In this document: positions 9,807-19,238 of the stretch, one piece after another
How positions within the stretch are numbered: position 1 is the stretch's first letter
Layout: each line of letters starts with the position of its first letter
NCBI GenBank assembly: GCA_920105805.1
Contig: CAKKTI010000331.1
Span: 1 to 24,477 of the forward strand
Direction of reading: 5' to 3'
Source: Condylostoma magnum
Lineage: Eukaryota; Ciliophora; Heterotrichea; Heterotrichida; Condylostomatidae
DNA length: 24,477 nt
Position numbers and translations under genes: made by a program
Notes under the pieces: model-generated
Databases searched by the model: none
What the model was told of the DNA's origin: nothing
The model's input: only the letters and a program-made list of their open reading frames with translations

Positions 9807-12620
9807 TTAATGTAATTTGTCTTTTATTATTCTAACTAGTGTAACAACCTGGCAGACAATGCAAAAGCCTACAGGAATACTAAAGATGATTTAGAATATG
9901 TACTCCAATATTTAATTATCTGAGCTGTTCAGTACATAGCATATATTTATCAGCATAATATTGCATAATTGATTCAAAATTTAACCAATATTTGCGAGCT
10001 TTTTTATATAAGGCTTATACTTCCAAATATACAACAAATTCTATTTAAAAATTACAAAAATGGCAACTATTGACAGAATAAACGCTTATATGATATAGCT
10101 ATCCTGATTTAAAACTATAATAAGTAATTGAATAGTCTTATACATAAACAAAGCTATTAAAAAGAACCTTTATAGTATGCCTTCTTCAAATTATACTAAA
10201 GAAAACAATAAAAAGGACTAATTTTCCGTTTACTTTGAGATTATTAAAATCAGCTTGAAAATAAACACTATATAGATAATAGTGAATGCGAGAGATACGA
10301 TGGTACTGATAATTACTCAAACATTGTTCTCTATTTCATTTAGCAATCCGCACTGAACATAAAATTGTACTACTACATCTAAATACGTCAAAGTAGTTAT
10401 TTTCAGTATTAAAGGCTTAAATTTTGCTAGTATATTTTCAAATTTATTCCTAATTTTTATATGGGAGCAATTTGAGAGAAATAGTAGAATAATAAGCAAA
10501 ATAATGTACGAAGCATGCAATAGTATTATGCCTTATACATTTAATATAAATAATGCACTTTCATATCCTAGATTTTCTGATAAATTAGTGTTAATCATCT
10601 ATGGACTAACTAAATAGCTAACAATTGGAGGAAGACTCTAGAAAATATTAAATCCTACTAGTTAGCCTTTAATATTCTATGGGAGATCTCTGAATAAAAT
10701 GCCTAAACAAGAAGAAATCTAGAGATAATCAAATACAAGCATAAGCTGTTGTGGATTTTATGTAAAAAGATTGAGGAAAAGAGTACCAGCCACAAATCCT
10801 ACTGTTGCTTTCTAAGCTAATTCTCTCATCTCTACAAGTTTAACTAAATCATCTATGTTTTCATCAAATTAGATTTCTAGCTGATATTCCTTATTTTACC
10901 ATTCATCGCTTAAACTATCATTAGTAAGTTCAACTTTTATCAGATTGCATTTAAATCCCTCTAATCTATATATTATCTTTTCATAAACAATAGAAAAACT
11001 AAATTCTTTTACAATTTCTTTGCCACAGATTAATTAAAAGTCATCTTAGCTAAGCTCTTCAAATAAAGGCTTTTAAAACTCTAAAATTAACAGATTGTTT
11101 TAAAGCTCTAGCTTAAACCCATTAATAATGATTTCTTCACAGCTTTCTTACCTTAATATGAAATTATTTGAGCATTAACAGTCTCCATTCTCATTAATGA
11201 TTGTGTTATCTTTTTAGCATTCATTTTTTATGCATTGCTTATCTTATTTCTAACAGTACTCACATTATTAATCTTCTCCACACTAGCATTAGCAATCTAT
11301 GCACTGTCCTTCATATAAACTAAAGCTTTATTTACAACTAGTACATTCATTAAATTCGATTCCAGTACATTCCTAACAACTATGAAAGCAAGTCGGTCAG
11401 CACTCGTTATCCTAGAAATAGTAATTATCAGGACATTTAATACAGTGATTCTCATTATTCTAGAAAAAGCCTTAATGACATATGCACTAACCATCCTCAA
11501 GGCTTGAGTTTATAGGACATTAACATTGGGATTCATAGAAGATGAAGGAGTTCTTACATTAACATTATCCATTTATAAGCTATGAGTTCACATCCTTACA
11601 CTAAATACACTCATACTCATCATTACAAGTTAGACAGCTTTTATTGCATGGCTAGCACTGTTTTTGGTCATTTAAATAATACCCTTATTAGCACTTTTCA
11701 CAAGTAGTTAAGCTTCCGCACTCCTCACAATAATCTGTGCATTACTCGCAACTTTAGCTATCTTAATTCAGTCATTCACTCAATTTACAAATGCAAGGAC
11801 CTGGATTTGATTGTAGAATAGCATTTTAATAGCTGCATTCCAAACAATCATTTGCTGTAACTCCATTACAAACAGAGCAACTCTAGTTGCAGTACATTAT
11901 ACAGCTATCACCTTGAGTTTATAAAGGGCAGACAAACTAATTTACATTGAATTAGCATAGGATTTCCTCTCCCTAAGTAATACATGCCTAGCTAAACTAA
12001 GATTTCACTAAATTATGATTCTTTTCATCATTTCAATAGAAGGAGTTTATTATCCCTGAGAATCCGCCTCCTAGTATTGCTTAAGATCCTTGGTTACTAT
12101 CATACGAGCAAGGCCAAGCTTATTATGAATCTTCCAGGAAGTTTTGATTATCTATCGTTAGTTAAGCTGTTACCTACGTCAAGCCTTCGTTTATTGTTAA
12201 ATATATTAGACTTCATTTTTAAAGACTTACTTGTGATTAGGTTTATATTTACCCACAGTTGTTTAACACCAGCTTTATTTGTAAATTTTTCTCTATTTCT
12301 AATTCAATATGCGAGCTTTGGTTATCAAAATGTCTAAATACAACACCAGGAGATTTTGCTATAGTTCAGAAGCCTATAGAAAATTAGGTCGAGGTGTTTA
12401 AAGGAATCTGATCAGGGTAAATGCTTACTTAATTGTTTATGTTAAAGACGAGTCCATGTTAACTGCATTAAGGATATTACGAAGAGTTGCTTGAGGACTC
12501 TAAAGATATTTATCCAGTTTAGAACTAATCGCCCTCGCAGTATGATTTAAAGTTAAAGATTGCATAGTCTTTTCCCCTAGAGGTAAGAATACTTAATAGT
12601 AAGAGCGGTATGATTGCCAT
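9807..12620 (-). CDS. LamG-like/furin-like Cys-repeat multi-pass surface protein
   Basis: 937 residues in one unbroken frame from ATG 12620 to a tandem TAA TAG (9804-9809); a TGA follows at 9753-9755 if those are read through. The N-terminus MAIIPLLLLSILTSRG is a signal peptide. Residues about 55-200 are a laminin-G/ConA-like beta-sandwich: FSIGFWTIAKSPG near the start and the closing ILGGGFSGIINSFYW. Then come furin/EGF-like Cys repeats with CxxC pairs (SCSVCNG..ANDCLEC, YCEECGSLTTCEKC). Next is a Cys-poor extracellular segment (FKLELQNNLLILEFQKPLFE), then about eight membrane helices from LFILNVQGIILL to IPVGFCIVCQVVTLV. Family members abound in ciliates; function is unknown. Adhesion, mating recognition or sensing at the cell surface is inferred. 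It has the same domain order as the gene at 19239. Confidence 0.88.
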
Positions 12621-12903
12621 TTATATTCGGAGTGACAGAAAGGTTGGTTTGTATGTTTTTAAGTTAGTATTATTACACTTGGGCAATGTTGTAAAATATA
12701 CGAAACTGATGAAAAGTTTGTAATTTAGTATTAGTAGCTCATGCTTTGATACAGCTTAAATACTAACCGCAAGTTCAATTTAATCTAACTAAAGAAGTTT
12801 AATTACAATACGTATCAATAGTTTAAACTGTATAATTCAGTATTTAAATGAATCCACCTTCTCCATATAATTAACACCATTTTGCATTAAAAATAAGTTT
12901 AAC

Positions 12904-13386
12904 TCATAGCCTACGTCCTCTTCTTCCACCAGCTCTCCTCACTCCATCAGTAGGAATAGGTGTTACATCCTCAATCCTTCCAATCTTGATATTGTTTCTA
13001 GCCAAAGCTCTTAAGGCTGACTGTGCTCCGGGTCCAGGAGTTCTACTTTAGGCTCCTCCCTTGCCTCTAATTTTGATGTGAAGAGCATTGATTCCAATTT
13101 TACGAAGACGTTCGCAGACAATATTAGCTGCAAGCATAGCAGCATAAGGGGAGGACTCCTCTCTGTCAGCCTTTACCATCATTCCTCCAGTAACACGAAC
13201 AAAGGTTTCTCTTCCTGAGATATCAGTGACATGAATGAAAGTGTCATTGAAAGTGGCGTAAATGTGGCAGACAGCAAAAACTAGCTCGGCAGATCCAGCA
13301 GTATCAAACATCATTGCCTTTTCTTCTTCTTCTTCTTATTTTTCTTGCTTTCTACCTCTTTTGCCTCCCTGTATAAAATTTACCAT
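12904..13386 (-). CDS. RPS14: 40S ribosomal protein S14 (uS11)
   Basis: Near-complete family match: [60 protein letters not shown] and the terminal [11 protein letters not shown] that closes eukaryotic uS11. The protein lies in the platform of the small ribosomal subunit and binds 18S rRNA near the mRNA exit. Length is 155 residues if the 15-nt element after the ATG is spliced out, 160 if not; the family is about 150. The N-terminus carries a Glu run from a GAA repeat. One internal TAA (before SRTPGPG) and one TAA in the N-terminal Glu run are Gln. The stop is TGA at 12904-12906, directly after the conserved end. This gene sets both the sense and the stop meaning of the code. It diverges from the small gene at 13453. 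Confidence 0.97.
13369..13383 (-). other. 15-nt spliceosomal intron right after the RPS14 start codon
   Basis: On the minus strand the start ATG is followed by GTAAATTTTATACAG, then GGAGGCAAAAGAGG. The 15 nt begin GTAA, end CAG and have an A-rich interior, like the 15-nt introns described for heterotrich ciliates. Removal gives MGGKRGRK, a basic N-terminus usual for uS11; retention gives [10 protein letters not shown]. The length is a multiple of three and it contains no TGA, so the frame alone does not decide. Confidence 0.65.
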
Positions 13387-13452
13387 TTTAGTCAAAAATA
13401 TATGTAATGGTCTAATTTTTGCTAAAACAGGTTATACACATATAGTAATAAA
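13387..13452. promoter_or_regulatory. 66-bp bidirectional promoter region between RPS14 and a small gene
   Basis: The start codons of RPS14 (13386, minus) and of the small acidic protein (13453, plus) are only 66 bp apart, so both 5' UTRs and both core promoters must fit here. The stretch is AT-rich (TTTTAGTCAAAAATATATG at one end, CACATATAGTAATAAAATGG at the other). No named promoter element can be asserted. Confidence 0.5.
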
Positions 13453-13761
13453 ATGGACAAAATAAAAGTAATTAGGAGAAGAGAAGTAAAGGAGCTTGGA
13501 AAAGATGAATTACCAGGGGAGAATCTAAGCAAGATAAAGAATGAGTGTTAGGAGTATTTTGAAGAATTTGGAATAGATGATGAAATCTAGAATTACTTAA
13601 AGAAAATAGAATTTCTTGATATTGAGCTGAGGGATATAAAAAAAGCTGTAATAAGTGCTGATATTTTGCTGTAAGATTTTTTTAAAGAGGGAAAAGAATT
13701 AAATGAAGAAGAGTGTTTTGAAAAGCCAAGGAAAAGAATCAAAACTTTGCTGGATGAGTAA
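13453..13761 (+). CDS. small charged helical protein, unknown
   Basis: About 102 residues, beginning MDKIKVIRRREVKELGKDEL. The body is rich in Glu, Lys, Asp and Ile/Leu with helical spacing (DDEIQNYLKKIEFLDIELRD, AVISADILLQDFFKEGKELN) and ends in a basic patch, KPRKRIKTLLDE. There is no signal peptide, membrane segment or Cys motif. I do not recognise the family. Protein character stops abruptly at TAA 13759-13761 (then GAT AAT TAA and T-rich DNA), while the first in-frame TGA is about 100 bp further. TAA is therefore taken as the real stop. Sharing a 66-bp divergent promoter with RPS14 hints at constitutive expression, but that is inference. Confidence 0.6.
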
Positions 13762-13807
13762 GATAATTAAATTTATTTTTGTTAAATGGGGTATAATTTA
13801 TCCGTTT

Positions 13808-16440
13808 TTAAATTAAGTATCTTTTTTGTTTTTGGACAATTGTTAGTTCAGAAGATATGTACTTAATACTGAAAGGATTCTGAAATTTATGTACTATGAT
13901 CAGAGAAATTTACATAAAAGTTTATAAGAAAAGTATAGGCTAAATTACCAAATTAAGCAACTTTTAATGGACAATTTCAGTTTTTATATCTAATCTTTTA
14001 CGTAATTAATATGAATTGCATTGCATTTTGATTAGGAATAAAACAGAGTTTTATTTACTATTTGCTAAACAGAAATAGCTATTTAATCCATGTGTTGTTA
14101 ATTTTTACTACATCAATGATCTTAAGTAAAAATACTAGTAATAATTAGCAAATGATTCCAATGTATATCAAAATTATTGTCTGATTTTTCCTTGTGTAAG
14201 TTTTAATATTTTAAAAGCATAATCTTTACTGTGTAATTGTTATTATTGTCTATAATGCTCATATATCTTTACAATTATAATTTATTAGTAATCTAGGCTT
14301 ATTGAAGCATATCTATTATTTAAATTAAGATAAACCAGTTTTATTTTATAGTTTATGTTTAATTACCTAATGAATTAAAGCTCTAATTTAACTTGATTTA
14401 TAGTTAAATCATTAAAAGGTTTCAATTAGTGAATTTTAGAATAAGTTTTCTTATGAGTTAAAAGGTTATTAGAAGCAACTATACATCAAGCCTTTAAAAT
14501 AGCTAGCACTTTCATTTATAATGTAAGTTTTATATTTAAATACTTAAATTCCATTAGGCACGACGACTCATTGAGGCAGTACTTAACTTGTAAAGCTGCT
14601 AGCACTTTATCTATTTAAAAAATATCGTTTGATCTTAAACTATAAAAAACCAAATATGAATCTTGTGTTATAATTCAATCAAGATTTACAATATATTCTT
14701 CATCATTCAGATTAATAGTTATGGTTCAATTGCCGTTAAATAGCTATCATCAAATAAGTGTACATTTAAAATATATTGAAGGAAGTCTTTAGTAATTTGT
14801 GTCTTATTTAAATTTGACAGCAATTATATGATAATTTTTAAATACCTGTAATAATCTAAACCCTTGAAAGCTCACGCTCGTGCTTAAAATAAATAATATA
14901 TTTTGTAAACAAACTGTCCTTTTAGTCCTCTGTGAACTTAACTCTAGGATATGCCATTTAAAATTTATTATTAAATCTATCTAAAAGATCCGTAGCTTAA
15001 GTCTTATTTTGCTTACGAAATTATGCAGTTTTACAACGTTTATTATCAAAGCTATAATTTGGTAGTATAGTATAATCAACATCAAATTGGTCTAATAGAA
15101 GAATCCATCAATTGAGTCTTATTTTCTTTCGATGTCATTTTGCAGCTTGAAAATCAGTAGTAACTTGCTTATTAAGTTACCTTAATCTTATGGTGCTGTC
15201 AAATTTAAATATGCTTATGATTTAGATCTTACTCTTTTCAAGCTTTAGAATAGTTGGTTTTGTTCTAATAATGCTAAAAGGAATTACCGAAGTTATAATA
15301 GCTTTATATACCGAAGCAAATGCATTGTCTAGTAAGTTCTCATAAGGCTGCCCTGCAAAATTCTTCATTATCTTTGTGTATCATGAATGCTTATCAAGGT
15401 ATAATGCTTTGATTCCGAATTAACTTATAAGGAAAGAATGAAAGTATGCATCATTAACTATAGATTGAAGCATATATAACATAAAGGAATTACTGTACTC
15501 TTCATGCCAAAATTTTAGATAAGAATTACTAAAATGACTATAGCCACATTATTTGGAATGCCTATGTTTTGTTGCAATAGTTAAATAATAAGCAATTACT
15601 AATTCATCTATTCCCCAATAGAGTTTAAAGATTTTGTTATATAATCAAATAAAAACCAGAGTTAGTAGCTTCAATAATTAATATTTTCATATTATTGCTT
15701 AAAGCATAGTTTGAATCGATGTACATATACTTACTTTCTAGCAAAAGGTTAGGAAAGTATACATGCATGAAATATTTAAATAATATTCTCGAATAATTTT
15801 ATAATAGGTTTTATTCGTATATTACTTAGATTTTATCAATTGATAACATGTCATTAATAGTTAAAAATTGGATTTAACGCCATTTATCTGTATAATATTT
15901 TTATGATATTTTGAGTCAAAATGCTTCCTTTTTATTGAGAGAGTGAATATCACAGTAATTTATTTACATGTTAATCAAGAATCCCTTATAAAATTTTGAT
16001 ATTTAATATTAATATTGAACTATTAGCATATTAACATTTAAACTATATTTATCAAAATACAGGTCTGGTATTCGAGGTAAAAACTATTATGATAATATTA
16101 TTTGCAAATATATACAGAATTGGGAAATTGATATTATTGGATTAGACTTTAAAGCAAGCAACTGCTAAATTTTTTATATTGAATCATAGTAAGATATTTA
16201 AAATGATTTAAGATAAATTAAAACCATCATCTTTGATTAAAACATGTATTTTATATAAAAATCACAATATAATTCTCTAAACAACAATTTGCCTAATTAT
16301 CAAAAAATGGCAATCAAATTTTTACTTAATAGATAGCTATTATTTTCCCGAATTTGAATTTGGAGTAATAAAATACTGAGTTGAGAAATATAATACAATA
16401 GTAAAACAGTTCATAGCAACTTTCAAACCATGATTTTCAT
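13808..16440 (-). pseudogene. long broken coding-like tract, family unknown
   Basis: The minus strand reads protein-like over most of this 2.6 kb. It starts at ATG 16440 with a hydrophobic N-terminus (MKIMVWKLLWTVLLLYYISQ), includes stretches such as SLNKKEAFWLKISQKYYTDK, FAGQPYENLLDNAFASVYK and DEEYIVNLDWIITQDSYLVF, and fades out near a TAA at 13808-13810, just before the convergent small gene. In the part sampled near 15.3-15.6 kb, G is enriched in first codon position, as in genes. No single frame carries the whole tract; I count at least three changes of frame, more than in any neighbour of similar size. It looks like a decayed gene or element. No domain is recognised. A real gene in poorly corrected sequence is the alternative. 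Confidence 0.4.
14805..15211. repeat. perfect 17-bp inverted repeat with 373-bp loop
   Basis: TATTTAAATTTGACAGC at 14805-14821 recurs as its exact reverse complement, GCTGTCAAATTTAAATA, at 15195-15211. Flanks outside and inside the arms do not match. The arms lie within the broken tract 13808-16440. No target-site duplication is visible, so a small terminal-inverted-repeat element is not supported; chance in AT-rich DNA is possible but less likely for a full 17 bp. Confidence 0.6.
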
Positions 16441-16482
16441 CCTATTTTAAAATAATAAGTCCAGAATAATAATAATAATAAT
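16441..16482. promoter_or_regulatory. short divergent spacer with an (AAT)6 microsatellite at the start codon
   Basis: Only 40 bp separate the first ATG of the minus-strand tract (16440) from the zinc-finger gene's ATG (16481). The half next to the zinc-finger gene is (AAT)6 at 16465-16482, overlapping that ATG. If the tract was once a gene, this was a bidirectional promoter. No specific element is identified. Confidence 0.35.
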
Positions 16483-16999
16483 GGAAGATAACTAATAACC
16501 AAATATTTTCACGAGTATGTTTTCACTTCTTAATCCCCCTCAACAAGCTTAATAATCATTTTCCCTTGAGATGCCGGATCCCTTCGTGGCTTCAGGAATG
16601 TCTTCATTTGCATTCGATAGCTATCACCAAGGGAATGACACATTAAGACAAGGTCCTAAGAAAAAATCAAATACCAACTGTCCCCATAAGAATCGGCCGC
16701 ACTACGCAAAAAGCATGTGTGTAAATTGCTATAATAAGAAAGGTAAGAAAAAGCTTGCCTGGTAATGTCAGCATAAAGATCGAATTCACTACGCCAAAGG
16801 AAGATGCTAGTTTTGCTATTTAAAAGAGTATCATAAAGCCAAATAAAGAAAAATTAGAAGAGCGTATTATAACAAGGGCGTTTATTAGTTAGTATAATAT
16901 CACTTCTAAGAAATTATGGATTCCATAGCTTTTGTTAGATATCATGCTACTGTTCAGAAAATCTGGAACAAATCTTATTATTCGAAGATTTCGCATTGA
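16481..16999 (+). CDS. two-module zinc-binding protein of the HYAK..CxxCY type
   Basis: 172 residues to TGA 16997-16999; TAG at 16886-16888 would give 135. Residues 1-62 are polar (Gln, Ser, Pro) with no fold seen. Two tandem modules follow: C67-P-H69 ... RPHYAKSMC80VNC83Y and C96-Q-H98 ... RIHYAKGRC109QFC112YLKEYHK. Each offers a C-x-H...C-x-x-C set suited to binding one zinc ion, joined by a basic GKKKLAW linker. Similar paired modules occur in proteins of ciliates and other protists; a DNA-binding or transcription-factor role is often supposed but I know of no proof. The basic RKIRRAYYNK after module two fits nucleic-acid binding. Remnants of a related gene lie at 17424 and 23734. Confidence 0.75.
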
Positions 17000-17344
17000 A
17001 AGCAATAAGAATCCCTTTGGACTTTAAAGTAGGAGATAGGATTAATTTAAATGTTTTCCTTTACCTAATAACGAGTGTACACAAATTTTAATATCGAATT
17101 TCTGGAAAATTTGATTGTTTTTTTAGCTATTATTTAGGTTATTATTTATGTATCACTCATGGAACAATTAAGTAAATGATTTTACTATCCATATTATAGT
17201 ATTTATGTAGAAAGCTGGGTATGATCATATATTCAACCCCTTGTAAAAACTGCTAAATTTCTGATGTACAGAATAGAAGTTAAATATACCACTTTCACTT
17301 CCAGATCCTTTTAAAATTAGTAAGTGAAACAAGATGAAAACTAG
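17000..17344. other. spacer, nothing recognised
   Basis: 345 bp of AT-rich DNA between the zinc-finger gene and the duplicated segment. I find no RNA gene, repeat or convincing reading frame on either strand. Confidence 0.5.
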
Positions 17345-18300
17345 AATATCGACCTAAATTAACCAATGTAAAGTATAAACCAAACAGTGCTCAAATCAAA
17401 ATTATAAAATTTAAAAATTAGGAATGTGTTCCAGCTATTCTCAAACAAATGGAAGACGCAAGTTTGCATGAGGCTGTTCACATACTGACAGACTCCACTA
17501 TGCTAAAGGTAAATGTTAAATATGTTACATAAAAAAATATCACAAAGCGTAAGCAATTAAAAATATATCAAATTAGTTCATTAACTAAATTATTTAAACA
17601 CTTCGTCTTAAAAATCATGTAGTTTTAATCTTAGATTACAATAATGTAGTTATAAATTTAATCTAGAAGCATTTTTGAGTTCGAGAACAGAATTTTGCAC
17701 AGACAATATTTTCCTTTTGAGTCAAATCCTTATATGGTGTTGTCCGATTCGTTTAGTTATGTTCAACCCTATTGCTAAAGATGATCGAGTACTCTCTCAA
17801 TATCCATTTTGCCTAAATGATTATTTATTAAACAGTTGGCGTAAAAGCATTTTTAGAAGAAGGTCAAGTTATTGGGGTTTGAAAATATTTATTATTTAAG
17901 GCACTTAAAATCATTATGAATTAAGCGGAGTACAGGAATTAACAAATAATATAAATTTATATCGGTTATATTAACATTATTTAAACGATTGATTATAATA
18001 AATGCTCTTAGAGAGTTAATTTACATAGTTCCTGTTAGCTTCTGTAACTTACTTAAAACGCGAATTTAGTTAAATTTATAACTAAGCAATCATTAGATAT
18101 TGTCTAACTTTTACAATAAATTATGATGAAGTGTTTTTTACAGAGAAATGGTCAAATTTTATATTTAAATAAATCAATACTTTATAAAGCTGACTGTTAT
18201 TATATCTTGTAATTCTTTGTATTAGTTTAAATATTTTATTATTCCATTATAAATGTTAAATGCATAGAGGAATCAACTGAATTTTAAAAGACCTTTCAAG
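17345..18300. repeat. duplicated segment, copy 1 (longer)
   Basis: This stretch is clearly related to 23662-24390. Matching landmarks in order include AAAGTATAAACCAAA, TTAGTTCATTA, AACAGAATTTTGCACAGA, GTTGGCGTAAAAGCA, TTGATTATAATAAATGCTCT and ATTATTCCATTATAAAT. Identity is high but broken by many substitutions. Copy 1 has two stretches that copy 2 lacks, most of a zinc-finger coding piece and about 110 bp near 17706-17820. No terminal inverted repeats or target-site duplication are visible. It is best described as an old segmental duplication, or two copies of a non-autonomous repeat, that carried part of a zinc-finger gene. Confidence 0.85.
17424..17560 (+). pseudogene. zinc-finger gene remnant in duplicated segment, copy 1
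   Basis: From ATG 17424 the frame reads MCSSYSQTNGRRKFAWGCSH and then HYAKGKCQICYIKKYHKAQ, aligning with residues 79-121 of the protein at 16481. Module two is intact (C-S-H, C-x-x-C-Y; its Trp is TGA). Module one is incomplete: the second Cys of its CxxC has become Tyr and nothing before MC is recognisable. Similarity ends soon after KYHKAQ. It looks like a truncated paralogue rather than a working gene, although a one-module peptide could still be made. Confidence 0.6.
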
Positions 18301-18444
18301 AGACTAATAATGATTAAGTTGGAACTTTAATTGCAATTCTAGATTAACTAGTTTATTATGATTTAATAATAAAATTTGCTTTGAATAAATTAAAGCTAGT
18401 CTTTTCAACTATACTTAAACAATATGCGTTAAGTATTGATTTAC

Positions 18445-18951
18445 TCAAACATAAATGTATAATCTCGATATAGTACGTATATTCAACATTTCAATGACTA
18501 CCTCTAAGGAAAGTTTAAACACTATTGTAGTTCATTCTTTCAATACCTACAGCTTTTATTATATTTCTACAGCTGCTTATAAAACCTCCTTGAGTTCCTT
18601 TCTAATAATTCCTATAAGCTTTAATTCCCTATTGCTATCAATTAACATATTTAAAACGAGTTTTATATCAAACTGTCCATTTTGTTAAGGATTGTCATGA
18701 TTATTTCCTTGTTTAATAATTTCACATGGGTACAGCCTTTCTCAATGCTATCTTTTCATAAAATTACAGTGTCTTGTTTTTCCTGAATTTCATTAAGGTT
18801 TTCTAGGTGAATCAGGTAAAAATTTATGTCAAGAGTTTATTAAAAGCGTCAGCTAATGGTTTTTCTGCTTTGAAATGCTTTGCAGATGTAAAAGCTCATA
18901 TTTGCTTATATTTACTCACTGAATAACCTTTCCTCTACTTAGTTCTGGCAT
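18445..18951 (-). CDS. weak candidate gene, unknown
   Basis: The minus strand is open from ATG 18951 (MPELSRGKVIQWVNISKYEL) to TGA 18445-18447, 168 residues. The second half looks helical and charged (NRELKLIGIIRKELKEVLQ, then ALQ-type and KEW stretches). Six in-frame TGAs would be Trp, a rather high rate, and codon positions show only a slight G bias. No motif is recognised. It may be chance; nothing else was found between the duplicated segment and the gene at 19239. Confidence 0.2.
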
Positions 18952-19238
18952 ATTTTAAAATTTTCAGAAAGTATTTAGCATGCTATTTAGGCTACTTTTA
19001 GAAAGTTTAAGAAGAAAACAACAGATGCTTATTTTTATATTGGTATAAGCATTAGATTCTTAGTATATTTTCAAGGGATCTAGATTTACAAACCTGTAGG
19101 AGAGTAAATTGCTTTTAAGAGGTAAGGAATCCTTTCAATCCAAGGTTAAACATAATTTAAAGAGATTTAAATTATCTGTCTTAAAATAAATAAAAGTTAG
19201 GTTTGGTTATAAAAAATATGTTGCCGAGATAACATAAA

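Noticed and set aside
12077-12337. Plus-strand open frame beginning MLKILGYYHTSKAKL
   Set aside because: It lies antisense to the LamG-like domain of the 9807-12620 gene, whose frame carries clear domain similarity over the same bases. With almost no stop codons, antisense frames are expected to be open.
12311-12720. Another protein-like plus-strand reading (TTPGDFAIVQKPIENQ and on)
   Set aside because: The minus strand gives a signal peptide and LamG-like core here, so the plus reading is the shadow of that gene.
14846-14861. A 16-nt GTTTAGATTATTACAG on the minus strand as an intron
   Set aside because: Its ends and length fit a heterotrich intron, but another frame reads through it with good protein character (FKGLDYYRYLK), so the splicing is not supported.
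15002-15160. Two loosely similar copies of AGTCTTATTTT...GCAG about 118 bp apart
   Set aside because: Too degenerate to claim as a repeat by eye.
671-15320. Shared 14-mer TTTATATACCGAAG at about 671 and 15304
   Set aside because: Flanks do not match, so it is more likely chance in AT-rich DNA than a repeat family.
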